Origin: Acidimicrobiaceae bacterium
Lineage (GTDB): Bacteria > Actinomycetota > Acidimicrobiia > Acidimicrobiales > RAAP-2
Assembly (NCBI GenBank): GCA_003133665.1
Contig: PKYK01000023.1
Coordinates: 1-64,000, forward strand
DNA length: 64,000 bases
Direction of reading: 5' to 3'
The position numbers and the translations under genes are program-made. This document shows, piece after piece, positions 18,213 through 27,787 of this stretch (the first letter of the stretch is position 1; each line of letters opens with the position of its first letter). The notes below the pieces were generated by a model. It ran no database searches. It worked only from the letters and a program-made list of their open reading frames with translations, and was not told the origin of the DNA.

Positions 18213-19316
18213 TCAGACCGCGGTCGACGTCGTCGAAGTGATTCGCGACAGCAGCGTGTTCACCAGATTGGCGAGGAACGACTCGCTCTGGGGCCACGAG
18301 GTCACGAGTGCGCCGAGGGTCACCTCGAAGTGCCCGGCCGCCGCCTCGACCATGACGAGGTGCACCGGAACCGTCGCGCCGAGCTGGGTCAGGGTGACGA
18401 CCCCGCCGCGCGACCAGCCGCGGGTGAAGGTCTGGGGCTGCCAATTGGTCCCCGGTGACCCGATGGTCGCGGCCCCGCTGTTGCCCGAGAGGATGAGGCT
18501 GGCGTTCGACGCCGCGAAGCAGGCGCCGAAGTCCTTCTTCGACATCTCGGCGACGTCGCGCTTCACCATCGTGGTGGTGGCGTAGTACTGGGTGATCGAC
18601 GCCACCTGGAGGAAGTTCGAGGTGGCGCTGAGGACTCTTGACGAGACCTGGTAGTCGGGCATCTGCCCGGCCGCGCCGTAGACGCGGTCGCGCTTCGCGG
18701 TGACGCCCATGCACGTCTGGAACTGCGCCGAGACACGGCTCCACACCGAGGTCGCCGACGTCGTGGTGGTGGAGGCGGGGGTGGTCGTCGAGGTCACGAC
18801 TTGGTTGCTGGGCGGGAAGAGATACCCCAGCGCCGACGACGTCGTCGTGGTCCAGCCGGCCGGCAGGTCCTTCAGCGTCACGTTGACCGCCCGCGCGGCC
18901 GACAACTCGTGACCGTTCGAGCTTCCCTTCGAGAAGAACGCGGCGATGCCCCCGGCAAACGACGCGAGCAGGACGACGGCGATGACGGCGAAGACCCCGG
19001 CACGACGCTGGCGACGCGTGACCTCTCCCCCGTGTTCCAGCACGACCTCCCGCCAGGCTTCGAAGTCGTCCAGTCGCTTCGTGCGCCAGCAGTAGCGAAC
19101 GCCCGCCGCGGTGGCGAAGAGGGCCATACCCCTGGAGAATCGCGCCAACTGCAGGCTGGAGAGCTCGGACCAGGGCGTCTGCCAGGCCACGTCGGGTATG
19201 CCCGCGAGCTGGGTGAGGCCGCGGTCGTCGGCCAGCAGCGTCACCGGCGACGTGGGACCGTGGGGCACGAAACTCGGCCGGACGCTCCAGCCGCCGCTGC
19301 GCAGCGGTTCACTCAC
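18213..19316 (-). CDS. Single-pass membrane protein of unknown function
   Basis: A 367-residue protein I cannot assign. Residues 1-115 look cytosolic (VTLLADDRGLTQLAGIPDVAWQTPWSEL), one strong TM follows (AGVFAVIAVVLLASFAGGIAAFF), then a Ser/Thr-rich linker with runs of Thr and a mainly polar C-terminal domain with two Cys that would be outside. The GTG start overlaps the hemL stop by four bases, making it the last gene of the hem array. The linker suggests cell-wall exposure. Confidence 0.75.
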   Translation of the reverse strand: MSEPLRSGGWSVRPSFVPHGPTSPVTLLADDRGLTQLAGIPDVAWQTPWSELSSLQLARFSRGMALFATAAGVRYCWRTKRLDDFEAWREVVLEHGGEVTRRQRRAGVFAVIAVVLLASFAGGIAAFFSKGSSNGHELSAARAVNVTLKDLPAGWTTTTSSALGYLFPPSNQVVTSTTTPASTTTTSATSVWSRVSAQFQTCMGVTAKRDRVYGAAGQMPDYQVSSRVLSATSNFLQVASITQYYATTTMVKRDVAEMSKKDFGACFAASNASLILSGNSGAATIGSPGTNWQPQTFTRGWSRGGVVTLTQLGATVPVHLVMVEAAAGHFEVTLGALVTSWPQSESFLANLVNTLLSRITSTTSTAV

Positions 19317-20590
19317 GAGCTCGCCGCGACTCTGGCGGCCTGCGCCGCCGCTTCCACGGCGCGGGTGAGATCCCGTTCGCTGTGGGCCAGCGAGACGAAG
19401 AGGATCTCGTAGGCCCCGGGCGCCAGCGCCACGCCTCGCTCGAGCATGGCGTGAAAGAACGATCGGTAGAGCCCGTTGTCGCAGAGCACCTTGGCCTCGT
19501 CGAAGTTCGCCGGTGCGACGACCGGCTCGCGCGCCAGGTAGAGACCCATGAGCGGTCCCTGCACCGGGGTCGCCGCGTAGAGACCGGACGAAGCAACGGC
19601 GTCGCCCAACTGCTCGGCGAACCGGGCCACGCGCGCGCTCAGCTCGTCGAGGTCGCTCGGGCTCACGAGTTCGAGCACCTTGGTCCCCGCGGCGGTGGCC
19701 AGCGGATTGCCCGACAGCGTGCCCGCCTGGTAGACCGGCCCGAGCGGGGCCAGCGACGAGAGAATCCGTCGTGATCCGCCGAACGCGCCGACCGGGAGTC
19801 CCCCGCCGATGACCTTGCCGAAACACCACAGGTCGGGCGTGACGCCGAAGTACTGCTCGGCGCCGGCGTAGGCCAGCCGAAAGCCGGTGATGACCTCGTC
19901 GAAGATCAGCAGCGCGCCCACCCGGTCGCACTCGGCGCGCAGTCCCGCGAGGAAGCCGGGCGTCGGGGCCACCAGGTTCATGTTGGCCGCGACGGGTTCG
20001 ACGAGCACGGCCGCGATCGACTCATCGAGGGTGGGCACCTCGTTGTACGGGGCCACGATCGTGTCGCCGACCGCGCCCGCGGTGACTCCCGCCGAGCCCG
20101 GCAGACCCATCTGCGCGACGCCGCTGCCACCGGCCACGAGCAGCGCGTCGGAGTGGCCGTGGTAGCAGCCGTCGAACTTCACGATCTTGTCGCGACCGGT
20201 CGCCCCGCGCGCGAGACGCACCGCGCTCATCACCGCTTCGGTGCCCGACGAGACGAGCCGAACCTGCTCGAGGCCGGCCACGCGGCTGGTCATCGCTTCG
20301 CCGAGCAACACCTCGCCGGGCGTCGGGGCCCCGAACGTGGTGCCGCGGGTGACGGCTTCGCGCAGCACCGCCACGACCTCCGGGTGGGCGTGGCCGAGCA
20401 GTGAGGCGCCGTAGGACTGGACGAAGTCGAGGTACCTCTTCCCCTCGACGTCCTCGACGTAGGCGCCCTGGCCGCGCACGACCGTGTACGGCGTCCCGCC
20501 CACCGATCGAAAGGAGCGCACCGGCGAGTCGACGCCGCCGGGGATTACCCGCTGTGCGCGATCAAACCACGCCTGATTGGTGTTCGTCAA
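19313..20590 (-). CDS. hemL: Glutamate-1-semialdehyde 2,1-aminomutase
   Basis: A 425-residue PLP enzyme that converts glutamate-1-semialdehyde to 5-aminolevulinate, the second step of the C5 route. RVIPGGVDSPVRSFRSVGGTP is the characteristic N-terminus, DEVITGFR binds PLP, and the catalytic lysine is in WCFGKVIGGGLPVGAFGG. It overlaps hemB by four bases. Confidence 0.96.
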   Translation of the reverse strand: MTNTNQAWFDRAQRVIPGGVDSPVRSFRSVGGTPYTVVRGQGAYVEDVEGKRYLDFVQSYGASLLGHAHPEVVAVLREAVTRGTTFGAPTPGEVLLGEAMTSRVAGLEQVRLVSSGTEAVMSAVRLARGATGRDKIVKFDGCYHGHSDALLVAGGSGVAQMGLPGSAGVTAGAVGDTIVAPYNEVPTLDESIAAVLVEPVAANMNLVAPTPGFLAGLRAECDRVGALLIFDEVITGFRLAYAGAEQYFGVTPDLWCFGKVIGGGLPVGAFGGSRRILSSLAPLGPVYQAGTLSGNPLATAAGTKVLELVSPSDLDELSARVARFAEQLGDAVASSGLYAATPVQGPLMGLYLAREPVVAPANFDEAKVLCDNGLYRSFFHAMLERGVALAPGAYEILFVSLAHSERDLTRAVEAAAQAARVAASS

Positions 20591-21567
20591 CGGCCGAGCT
20601 CCTCGGCCACTTCTCGGGCGAAGTACGTGAGCACGAAGTCGGCGCCGGCGCGGCGAACGGCCGTGAGCTGCTCGAGCGCGACGACCGTTCCGTCGATCCA
20701 GCCGTTGGCCGCCGCGGCCTTCACCATGGCGTACTCGCCGCTCACGTGATACGCGCTGATCGGCACGTCGAGTTCACGGCGCAGATCGGCCACGATGTCG
20801 AGGTAGGTCATGGCCGGCTTGACCATGACGATGTCGGCCCCCTGTTCAACGTCGGCGCGCGCCTCGCGCAGCGCTTCGCGGCGGTTGCGGGGGTCCTGCT
20901 GGTAGCCGCGGCGGTCACCGCCGTCGGCGATCTCCACCTCGACCGCGTCGCGGAACGGTCCGTAGAGGCCGCTCGCGTACTTGGCGGCGTAGGCGAGGAT
21001 CACCGTCTCGAAGAACCCGGCGCCATCGAGGGCGCTGCGGATGGCGCCGACCTGGCCGTCCATCATGCCGCTCGGCGCCACGACCGTGGCCCCCGCCTGC
21101 GCCTGGGCCACGGCGATGCGACCGTAGAGCTCGAGCGTCGCGTCGTTGTCGACGGTGCCGTCGGGGCGAACGACGCCGCAGTGTCCGTGCGACGTGTACT
21201 CGTCCAGACAGAGGTCGGCCATGAGGACCAGGTCGTCGGCGAACTCGTCGCGCAGCGATCCCAGCGCCGCCTGGACGATGCCCTTCGGGTCGTAGGCCCC
21301 GCTGCCGTATTCGTCCTTCTTCGTCGGCACGCCGAAGAGGATGACGCCGCCGACGCCGGCTCGGTGCAGGGCGCGAACCTCCTCGTGCAACGACTGAAGC
21401 GTGTGCTGGAACTGGCCCGGCAGCGAGTGGATGGGACGCGGTTCGCTCAGCGGCTCGGCGACGAAGAGCGGGGCGACCAGATCGTCGGGTGACAGCGTGG
21501 TCTCAGCGACCAGACGACGAAGGGCTGCCGTGCGTCGAAGTCGGCGAGGTCGTTCGGCGGGAAACAC
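20587..21567 (-). CDS. hemB: Delta-aminolevulinic acid dehydratase
   Basis: A 326-residue porphobilinogen synthase that condenses two 5-aminolevulinates. ADLCLDEYTSHGHCGVV is the metal/cysteine region, VAPSGMMDGQVGAIR and VMVKPAMTYLDIV carry the Schiff-base lysine, and YHVSGEYAMVKAAAANGWID is conserved. The metal site keeps one or two cysteines rather than a fully Asp-type site, so Zn or Mg use cannot be settled by eye. Confidence 0.96.
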   Translation of the reverse strand: MFPAERPRRLRRTAALRRLVAETTLSPDDLVAPLFVAEPLSEPRPIHSLPGQFQHTLQSLHEEVRALHRAGVGGVILFGVPTKKDEYGSGAYDPKGIVQAALGSLRDEFADDLVLMADLCLDEYTSHGHCGVVRPDGTVDNDATLELYGRIAVAQAQAGATVVAPSGMMDGQVGAIRSALDGAGFFETVILAYAAKYASGLYGPFRDAVEVEIADGGDRRGYQQDPRNRREALREARADVEQGADIVMVKPAMTYLDIVADLRRELDVPISAYHVSGEYAMVKAAAANGWIDGTVVALEQLTAVRRAGADFVLTYFAREVAEELGR

Positions 21568-21609
21568 TTCGCCAGCCTATTACCCTCGCCGGGCGGGCCT
21601 CCGGTCGAT

Positions 21610-22287
21610 TCAGAGGGTCAGCGACGAAAGAACGCCGCCGATCAATGGTCCCCAGCCCTCGACGACACGCTCGTGGTCACGCCGCACGGCGTCGCCCGTC
21701 GTGGCCCCGGGCACCACGACCCACGTTTGGGGTCCAACGAACGCGGCGGCGACCGACCAGGCGGAGGGCGCGCCGACAAAGACGACGTCAGCGCTGCGCA
21801 GGAGGGCAATCTCATCATCACGTGGCGCCACCGGCCGCGTCTCGTAACAGGCCACGTGCACCACGTCGAGCCCCCGGTCGTTGAGGTCGTCGGCGAGCTC
21901 ACTGCGCATCTGCGAGGCCCCGAGCAACAGCACCGGGCCCCTCGTGATCCTCGCCGCGAGGTCCCGCGCGCGCGACGTCGCCTCACCCGTCACCGCGAAA
22001 CCTCGCTCGACGAGGGCCCTGGTCGACGCGGGACCCACGCTGAAGACGTCGGCGTCAGGCGCCAGTGCTTCACGCGCGAGGTCCAGGTAGTCCTTCGCTC
22101 GGGTGCTCGTCACGACGAGCGTCTCGTACTTCCCGACGTGCCCGCCGTCGGCGATCTCGCGAGCGACGTCGTCGATGGCGAGGTAGTGGGTGGTGGTGAG
22201 CGGAACGTCGTTCACCGTGAAGTCGTTGGGCAGCCACGTCCGCAGTTCGTCGTTCTTGCCGGCCTCGCGGGTCAGGACGACGTTCAT
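21610..22287 (-). CDS. hemD: Uroporphyrinogen-III synthase
   Basis: A 225-residue protein with the weakly conserved two-domain HemD fold: an N-terminal VLTREAGKNDELRTWL, a central VVTSTRAKDYL (the usual FTS-like motif) and VFVGAPSAWSVAAAFVG (the SSxxA-type motif). It closes hydroxymethylbilane to uroporphyrinogen III. Identity rests partly on its place between hemC and hemB, as HemD sequences diverge. It is a stand-alone enzyme with no fused methyltransferase. Confidence 0.88.
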   Translation of the reverse strand: MNVVLTREAGKNDELRTWLPNDFTVNDVPLTTTHYLAIDDVAREIADGGHVGKYETLVVTSTRAKDYLDLAREALAPDADVFSVGPASTRALVERGFAVTGEATSRARDLAARITRGPVLLLGASQMRSELADDLNDRGLDVVHVACYETRPVAPRDDEIALLRSADVVFVGAPSAWSVAAAFVGPQTWVVVPGATTGDAVRRDHERVVEGWGPLIGGVLSSLTL

Positions 22288-22293
22288 CGTGCG

Positions 22294-23193
22294 CTATCGA
22301 TTCCAGCCCGGCAACGAGCCGCCACCCTCGTCGTCGTGCAGGAAACGAGCCAGTTCCGTTCCCAGGTCGACGGGATCGGTGCCTTGCGCGGACGAACGGA
22401 CACTGCGGCTTCCGTCGATGGCGATCATCACCGCGTGCAGCGAGACCATCCCGTCGAAGACCGAGGCGTGCGCGCCGGCCGGTATCGAACAGCCCGTGCC
22501 CAGCTCGCGCAGGAACGCCCGTTCAGCCGCCACCGCCGTCATGGCGGCGTGGTCGGAGATCTTCTCCACGAGCTCGCACGTCGCCCAATCGTCCGCGCGG
22601 ACCTCGAGGGCCAGCGCCCCCTGACCGACCTGGGGAACGAACCACGAGGGATCGAGTCGCTCCGCGATGCGATCGCTCTCACCCATCCGCTCGAGCGCCG
22701 CGGCGGCGGTGATGATGGCGTCGACCCCGTCGCGACCGGCGGTGCCGAGCCGGGTCGCCATGTTGCCCCGCAGCGCCACGACGCGAATGTCGGGTCGCCG
22801 CTCGAGCAGCAGGGCGCGGCGCCGCGGTGATCCGGTGGCGACGGTGGCACCCGGGCCCAGCCCGGCCAGTGACCGGCCGACGAGGACATCGGCCGGATCG
22901 CGTCGGTCGGGCACGCTCATCAATTCGAGACCGTCGGGGGTGACGCTCGGCACGTCCTTGGCGCTGTGCACGGCCACGTCGGCGTCGCCGTCGAGGACCG
23001 CCCGCTGGATCTCGATGGCGAAGACCCCTTGTCCCCCGAGGGTCGCCAGCGACACGTCGCGGTGTCGGTCACCGCTCGTCTCGACGTGGACGAGTTCGCA
23101 CTCGACCCCGTAGGCGGCCAATTTGGCACACACGAATTCGGCCTGCAGCAGCGCGAGGGGCGAGCGGCGGGTCGCCAGGCGAAGCACGCTCAT
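22294..23193 (-). CDS. hemC: Porphobilinogen deaminase
   Basis: A 299-residue hydroxymethylbilane synthase. RLATRRSPLALLQAEFV is the N-terminal signature, VHSAKDVPS and GSPRRRALLLERRPDI bind substrate, and LGTGCSIPAGAHA holds the Cys that carries the dipyrromethane cofactor. It overlaps hemA by four bases and precedes hemD by six. Confidence 0.96.
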   Translation of the reverse strand: MSVLRLATRRSPLALLQAEFVCAKLAAYGVECELVHVETSGDRHRDVSLATLGGQGVFAIEIQRAVLDGDADVAVHSAKDVPSVTPDGLELMSVPDRRDPADVLVGRSLAGLGPGATVATGSPRRRALLLERRPDIRVVALRGNMATRLGTAGRDGVDAIITAAAALERMGESDRIAERLDPSWFVPQVGQGALALEVRADDWATCELVEKISDHAAMTAVAAERAFLRELGTGCSIPAGAHASVFDGMVSLHAVMIAIDGSRSVRSSAQGTDPVDLGTELARFLHDDEGGGSLPGWNR

Positions 23194-24452
23194 AGGTCGA
23201 AGAGACTGCGCGTGGCCTCGGTGAGCCGAACACCCTGGTCGGTCCCGGCCGCTTCCTTCAGCGCCACCGTCGGCCGGTGCGCGATCTTCGCGACCACCGA
23301 GTGCACGACGGAGAGGATCTTCTTGCGCTGCTCGGGCGTGAAGTCGTCGAGGTCACGATCACGTCGCGCCATCTCCGCGGCGACGATCTCGTCGAAGCGT
23401 TCGCGCAGTTCACTGACGATGGCCGCGGCACCGCGGGCGCGCTGGTCGGCCAGGAACCTCTCGACGTCGAGGAGTACCAGTTCCCTCGCGTGGTCGAGCG
23501 CCCCGTGACGCCCATCCAGGGCGCGCTCCACGCGGTCGCGCAGATCACCAATATCGACGCGTTGGATATTGGTGAGGTCCGCGACGTCGTGAGCGACCGC
23601 CCTGGGTATGCCCAGGTCGACGACGAAGAGCGGCTGGCGGCACTGCTCGAGGTGGCGACGGGTGAGAATCGGCGTCGGCACCTCGACCGCGACGACGGCG
23701 AGGCGGGCCGATGGCAGGTGCGCCTCGATGTCGGCCAGTGATCCGATGGAGAATCGCTCGTCGTCCACCTCGCGCGCCAGCGCCTCGGCCCGCGGGGAGC
23801 CCCGGTTGAGGAGGGTCAGATGACCGAGCCGCTGCGGCCCGCCCAGCAGGCTCTTGACGACGCCGGCGGCCAGCTGGCCCGCGCCGATGACGACCACGTC
23901 CGCACCTCGGAGCTCGTCGCCCAGGGCTTCGGTCGCCATCGACACCGAGGCCTGGGCGAAACTCGTCGTGCCCCGGCTGATCGCGGTCTCGTTTCGCACG
24001 CGCCGTCCCGTGGCCAGCGCACGGTGGAACAGTTCATCGAGTTCGGCTCCCGCGGTCTGTTCCTCGACGGCGAGCTCGAGTGCGCGGCGCAACTGACCCA
24101 AGACCTCGAACTCGCCGGGCACGACCGACTTGAGACCGGCCGCGACGGCAAAGAGGTGGTTCGCCACGCCGCGATCGAAGTGCACGGTCAGGAGATCCTG
24201 GAACTCGCTCGGGGCGAGACCGGTCGCCTCGGCGAGGGTGAACGTGATGTCGTCGATGGCGCCGTGGAAACGGTCGATCACCGCCACGACCTCCGTGCGA
24301 AGGCAGGTCGAGACGAAGACGGCTTCGTGGATGTTGCGGTGGCTGACGAGCGTGCGAAGGACCTTGCTCCACTCGTGTTCGGCCACGGTGGCGCGTTCCA
24401 GGAAATCCAGCGAGGCGTGCTCGTGATCAATACCTACAGATATCAGTGCCAC
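23190..24452 (-). CDS. hemA: Glutamyl-tRNA reductase
   Basis: A 420-residue enzyme that makes glutamate-1-semialdehyde from Glu-tRNA, the committed step of tetrapyrrole synthesis. The catalytic Cys is in FVSTCLRTEVVAV (the common motif is STCNRTE, so Asn is replaced by Leu here). The NADPH-binding VVIGAGQLAAGVVKSLL and a C-terminal dimerisation domain are present. It sits 24 bases after rex. Confidence 0.95.
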   Translation of the reverse strand: MALISVGIDHEHASLDFLERATVAEHEWSKVLRTLVSHRNIHEAVFVSTCLRTEVVAVIDRFHGAIDDITFTLAEATGLAPSEFQDLLTVHFDRGVANHLFAVAAGLKSVVPGEFEVLGQLRRALELAVEEQTAGAELDELFHRALATGRRVRNETAISRGTTSFAQASVSMATEALGDELRGADVVVIGAGQLAAGVVKSLLGGPQRLGHLTLLNRGSPRAEALAREVDDERFSIGSLADIEAHLPSARLAVVAVEVPTPILTRRHLEQCRQPLFVVDLGIPRAVAHDVADLTNIQRVDIGDLRDRVERALDGRHGALDHARELVLLDVERFLADQRARGAAAIVSELRERFDEIVAAEMARRDRDLDDFTPEQRKKILSVVHSVVAKIAHRPTVALKEAAGTDQGVRLTEATRSLFDL

Positions 24453-24476
24453 TGCGCCTCCGCGACCTGGGTCATG

Positions 24477-25172
24477 TTACGACCCGCGTGAGTGGTTCGC
24501 GGTGGCGATGCCGAGTGAGTGCAGGACGCCCCCGCCCAAGGGGCCCGTCCCGTTGTTGAGGTGGTACATCAGAATCTGCAACTCGATGGAGAAATCCACG
24601 TAGTGCACGGCCGTGCCGAGCGGTACGGTCAGCACCTGGGGCGCAAAGTTCAGCAGCGCGTGGATGTCGGCGGCCACCAGGCGCTCGGCGACGCCCTGGG
24701 CCGCACTCGCCGGCACGCACAGCACCCCCACGGTCGCCGGGATGATCGGCTCGTCCAGTGATTTGACGACGTGCCCGGCGACGGTGGTGCCGACCACGTT
24801 GGGATCGATGTCGTACAGCGCCGCCAACTGGGCGCCGCGAATCAGGAAGTTCGAGGAGTTCACGAGCGCGCGACCGAGGTTCCCGATGCCAACGACCACC
24901 ACGTCGTAGCTGCGGTCGTGACCGAGGGCCTCGCCGATCCGTTCGTTGAGCACGCTGACGTCGTAGCCGGCGCCGCGGGTCCCCAACGTGCCGAGCCCCG
25001 CCAGGTCGCGGCGCACCGTCGTCGCGGTCACCCCGGCCAATTCGCCGATGCGCTGGGAGTCGATTCGCCGCAGCCCCCGCGCGAGCCAGCCTTCGGCGAT
25101 CCGCTGGTAGACCGGCAGACGCCCGATCGTCGGTTCGGACAGTTTCCTCGTTCGCAGACGCGGGGTCGCCAT
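24477..25172 (-). CDS. rex: Redox-sensing transcriptional repressor Rex
   Basis: A 231-residue repressor that senses NADH/NAD+. The N-terminal winged helix (RIGELAGVTATTVRRDLAGLGTLGTRGAGYDV) and the Rossmann motif VVVGIGNLGRALVNSSNF are diagnostic, as is FAPQVL near the C-terminus. Rex in Streptomyces heads a rex-hem operon and controls it; the same order here (rex-hemA-hemC-hemD-hemB) supports that. Complex I and haem genes being its likely targets is inference. Confidence 0.95.
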   Translation of the reverse strand: MATPRLRTRKLSEPTIGRLPVYQRIAEGWLARGLRRIDSQRIGELAGVTATTVRRDLAGLGTLGTRGAGYDVSVLNERIGEALGHDRSYDVVVVGIGNLGRALVNSSNFLIRGAQLAALYDIDPNVVGTTVAGHVVKSLDEPIIPATVGVLCVPASAAQGVAERLVAADIHALLNFAPQVLTVPLGTAVHYVDFSIELQILMYHLNNGTGPLGGGVLHSLGIATANHSRGS

Positions 25173-25195
25173 GGCCCCACGTTAGTAGAGGGTCC

Positions 25196-26002
25196 CTAGC
25201 GGCCCAATTGGCGGCTGCGCTCGGCGGCGGCGGCGACCGCTTCGAGGAACGCCGCGCGGACGGCCCGACCTTCGAGCATCCGCAGTCCGGCCGCCGTGGT
25301 GCCTCCGGGGGACGTCACCTGGGCGCGCAGCTCCTCGGGCGACTCACCCGTCTGGGCGAGCAACGCCGCCGATCCCTCGAAGGTTCCGATGACGAGCTTG
25401 CGCGATACCTCGCGCGACAGCCCCTGGTGCACCCCCGCATCGATGAGTGCTTCGACCACCAGATACAGATAGGCCGGCATCGGTCCCGACAGTCCGGTCA
25501 CCGCGTCGATGTTGCGTTCCGTGACCCGCACCACCGTACCCACGGCCCCGAGGATGGATTCGGCCCAGTCGAGATCATCCTTGGTGACGTGCGCCCCTCC
25601 GGCGATGGCGCTCACGCCCTTGCGAACGAGCACCGGGGTATTGGGCATCGAGCGGATGACGGCGACCGGTCCCGGGAACGCGGCCTCGATGCGCGCGGTC
25701 GAGAGCCCGGCGACGACCGACAAGAGCCTCGTCACGCCGCAGAGTCCGGCGACCCGCGCGGCACCTTCGGCGTGATCGGGCTTCACGCAGAGCACCACAC
25801 CCGTCTGGGGGCCCACGTGCCCGAGCTCCAACGAGGCGAGCACGCTGACCCCGGTGAAGCGCTCGGTCAACGCGGCGCGCTGTTCCTCGGAGTTCTCGAC
25901 AATGGCCAGTTGTTCGGGCGCGCACCACTCGGCCGCGAGCAGTCCCTCGGCCAGTGCCGAGCCCATGCGCCCACCGCCGACGATGATCAGTTCAAATGCC
26001 AT
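25196..26002 (-). CDS. proC: Pyrroline-5-carboxylate reductase
   Basis: A 268-residue NADPH enzyme for the last step of proline synthesis. The N-terminal IIVGGGRMGSALAEGLL motif binds NADPH, VIRSMPNTPVLVRKGVSAIAGG and DAVTGLSGPMPAYLYLVVEALIDAGVHQGL contain the family signature, and the C-terminal SPGGTTAAGLRMLEG is typical. It lies 23 bases upstream of rex in the same direction. Confidence 0.96.
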   Translation of the reverse strand: MAFELIIVGGGRMGSALAEGLLAAEWCAPEQLAIVENSEEQRAALTERFTGVSVLASLELGHVGPQTGVVLCVKPDHAEGAARVAGLCGVTRLLSVVAGLSTARIEAAFPGPVAVIRSMPNTPVLVRKGVSAIAGGAHVTKDDLDWAESILGAVGTVVRVTERNIDAVTGLSGPMPAYLYLVVEALIDAGVHQGLSREVSRKLVIGTFEGSAALLAQTGESPEELRAQVTSPGGTTAAGLRMLEGRAVRAAFLEAVAAAAERSRQLGR

Positions 26003-26031
26003 ACTCGCACGCTACAAGGTCGCCGAAACGC

Positions 26032-26517
26032 CTAGCGGGCTCGACGGCGGTGGAGCGCGGGCAGTCCCATCGCCATGGCGGTCGGGAATATTTCCTCGAC
26101 GTACGTCACGCTGGCCCCCACCAGTTCGTCGAGGCGATCCACGCTGAGTTCGCCCGTCGGGATGGATGTCACGAGATAGATCCCGTCTTCGGGCCCGATC
26201 GCCAGGTGAAGTCCCTTCAGGCCGGCGTTCTTCACCAAGAGGTAGCGGTAGAGCACCTCGCGGTGCTCCTCGGGGGCCGGCATCACCTCGGTCTCGACGT
26301 ACACGGTTCGCTGGCGCAACGAGAGCCAGATCGTGATCACGTCCTTCTCCTCACCGCGCAGGCGAAGCAACCAGTGGAAGTGGCCCCGGTCGTCTGGGAG
26401 TTCGCGGTGCTCGATCTCGCCGAGCATCCCTCCCGCGCGCCACTGCTCCCCCCATTGGCGCACGACCGCGTCGAGTCGCTCGACGTCGTTCCCGTCTCCG
26501 AGCGGTGCGCTCGTCAT
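26032..26517 (-). CDS. YbjN domain protein
   Basis: A 161-residue soluble protein with the YbjN/type-III-chaperone-like fold: WLLRLRGEEKDVITIWLSLRQRTVYVETEVMPAP and YRYLLVKNAGLKGLHLAIGPEDGIYLVTSIP match the family pattern. The ATG at 26517 follows the glycosyltransferase stop by two bases. The same pair (mshA then a YbjN-like gene) occurs in mycobacteria, which supports a conserved but unknown link to mycothiol production. Confidence 0.8.
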   Translation of the reverse strand: MTSAPLGDGNDVERLDAVVRQWGEQWRAGGMLGEIEHRELPDDRGHFHWLLRLRGEEKDVITIWLSLRQRTVYVETEVMPAPEEHREVLYRYLLVKNAGLKGLHLAIGPEDGIYLVTSIPTGELSVDRLDELVGASVTYVEEIFPTAMAMGLPALHRRRAR

Positions 26518-26519
26518 CG

Positions 26520-27737
26520 TCAGCAGCGAACGAGACCCGAGAGCGCCAGTTGTTCGGTCAGTTCCGCGAGGGATTCGGCCGCTGAACGCCAGGTGTAGCG
26601 CCGCGCGAGCAACACCGCGCCCGTCGACATGGCGGTCGCGTGCTCGGGGTCGACCACGACGTCGACCGCGTCCGCCCACGCCACGGGGTCGCGTTCGAAG
26701 ATCAAGAAACCGTTCACGCCTGGCTCGATCAGCGTCATCAGGCCTCCGACCTCACTGGCCACCACCGGCGTGCCGCAGGCCGATGATTCGAGCGCGACGA
26801 GACCGAAGCTCTCGGAACGTGACGGCACGAGCGTGACGTCGGCCGCGCGCATCCACGTCGAGAGCAACTGATGCGCCTGGGGGGCGACGAAACTGACGTA
26901 CTCGATGACGCCGGCGTCGCGTACGCGTTCGTGCAGTCCGGCCAACGTGGCGCGACCGTCGGACCCCGACGGGCCGCCGACGATGGCGAGAAGTGCGTTG
27001 CGTCCGCGCGAGCGCATCTCGATCAACGTCTCGAGCGCCAGGTCGACGCCCTTCAGAGCCTGCAGACGTCCGACGAAGAGGAGCATCGTGGCTTGCGGAT
27101 CGATGCCCAGGGCCCGGCGCGCCTGGGGGCGATGACCCGGTGCGAAGAACGCGTGCTGTACTCCCAGCGGCACGATATGCACCCGCGACGGCGTGGCGTC
27201 GTAGAAGCGGACGAACTGTTCGGCCTCCACCTCGCAACTCGCCAGCACGGCGTCCGCACAGGCGAAGATGGCGGCCTCCTGGTGGGCCCGCTCCTCGGAC
27301 TCCGCCTCGAACGTCTCGGCCTTCACCCTCTCGAGGGTGTGGAACGTCATGATGAGCGGAATGTTGAGTTCGTGCTTCAACCGGTGCCCGGCCAGGCCGC
27401 TCAACCAGTAGTTGGCGTGAATCGCGTCCGGAGTGCCCGTGCAGCGAAACGCCGTCGCGACCGAATCGGTGAACTCCCGTACGTAGAGCGGCAGCTCGCT
27501 GCGCTCGAGAGGAGCGGCGGGGCCAGCGGTCACGTGATGAACGCGAAACCCCGGCTCGACCAGGACGGCATCGCGCACCTGAAGGTTGTCGCGCCGGGTG
27601 TAGACGTCGACGTCGTGGCCCAGGCGGGCCAGTGCGCTGGAGAGTTCGCGCACGTAGACGTTCATGCCCCCACCGTCGCCCGTGCCGGGCTGGGCCAGGG
27701 GCGAGGTGTGATAGGAGATAACGGCTAGACGGGCCAC
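26520..27737 (-). CDS. mshA: D-inositol-3-phosphate glycosyltransferase (mycothiol synthesis)
   Basis: A 405-residue GT-B glycosyltransferase (GT4). SYHTSPLAQPGTGDGGGMNVYVRELSSALARLGHDVDVYTRRD is nearly the MshA consensus N-terminus; the C-terminal domain has LLFVGRLQALKGVDLALETL and PSRSESFGLVALESSACGTPVVAS, the donor-binding E-x7-E region. It attaches GlcNAc to inositol-3-phosphate, the first mycothiol step. It fits with the mycothiol-type arsenate reductase encoded near 50 kb. Confidence 0.92.
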   Translation of the reverse strand: MARLAVISYHTSPLAQPGTGDGGGMNVYVRELSSALARLGHDVDVYTRRDNLQVRDAVLVEPGFRVHHVTAGPAAPLERSELPLYVREFTDSVATAFRCTGTPDAIHANYWLSGLAGHRLKHELNIPLIMTFHTLERVKAETFEAESEERAHQEAAIFACADAVLASCEVEAEQFVRFYDATPSRVHIVPLGVQHAFFAPGHRPQARRALGIDPQATMLLFVGRLQALKGVDLALETLIEMRSRGRNALLAIVGGPSGSDGRATLAGLHERVRDAGVIEYVSFVAPQAHQLLSTWMRAADVTLVPSRSESFGLVALESSACGTPVVASEVGGLMTLIEPGVNGFLIFERDPVAWADAVDVVVDPEHATAMSTGAVLLARRYTWRSAAESLAELTEQLALSGLVRC

Positions 27738-27787
27738 GGATGGAGCCTACCGGCGTTCCGCGAAATTACGCGGGGCGACGGCAGCGT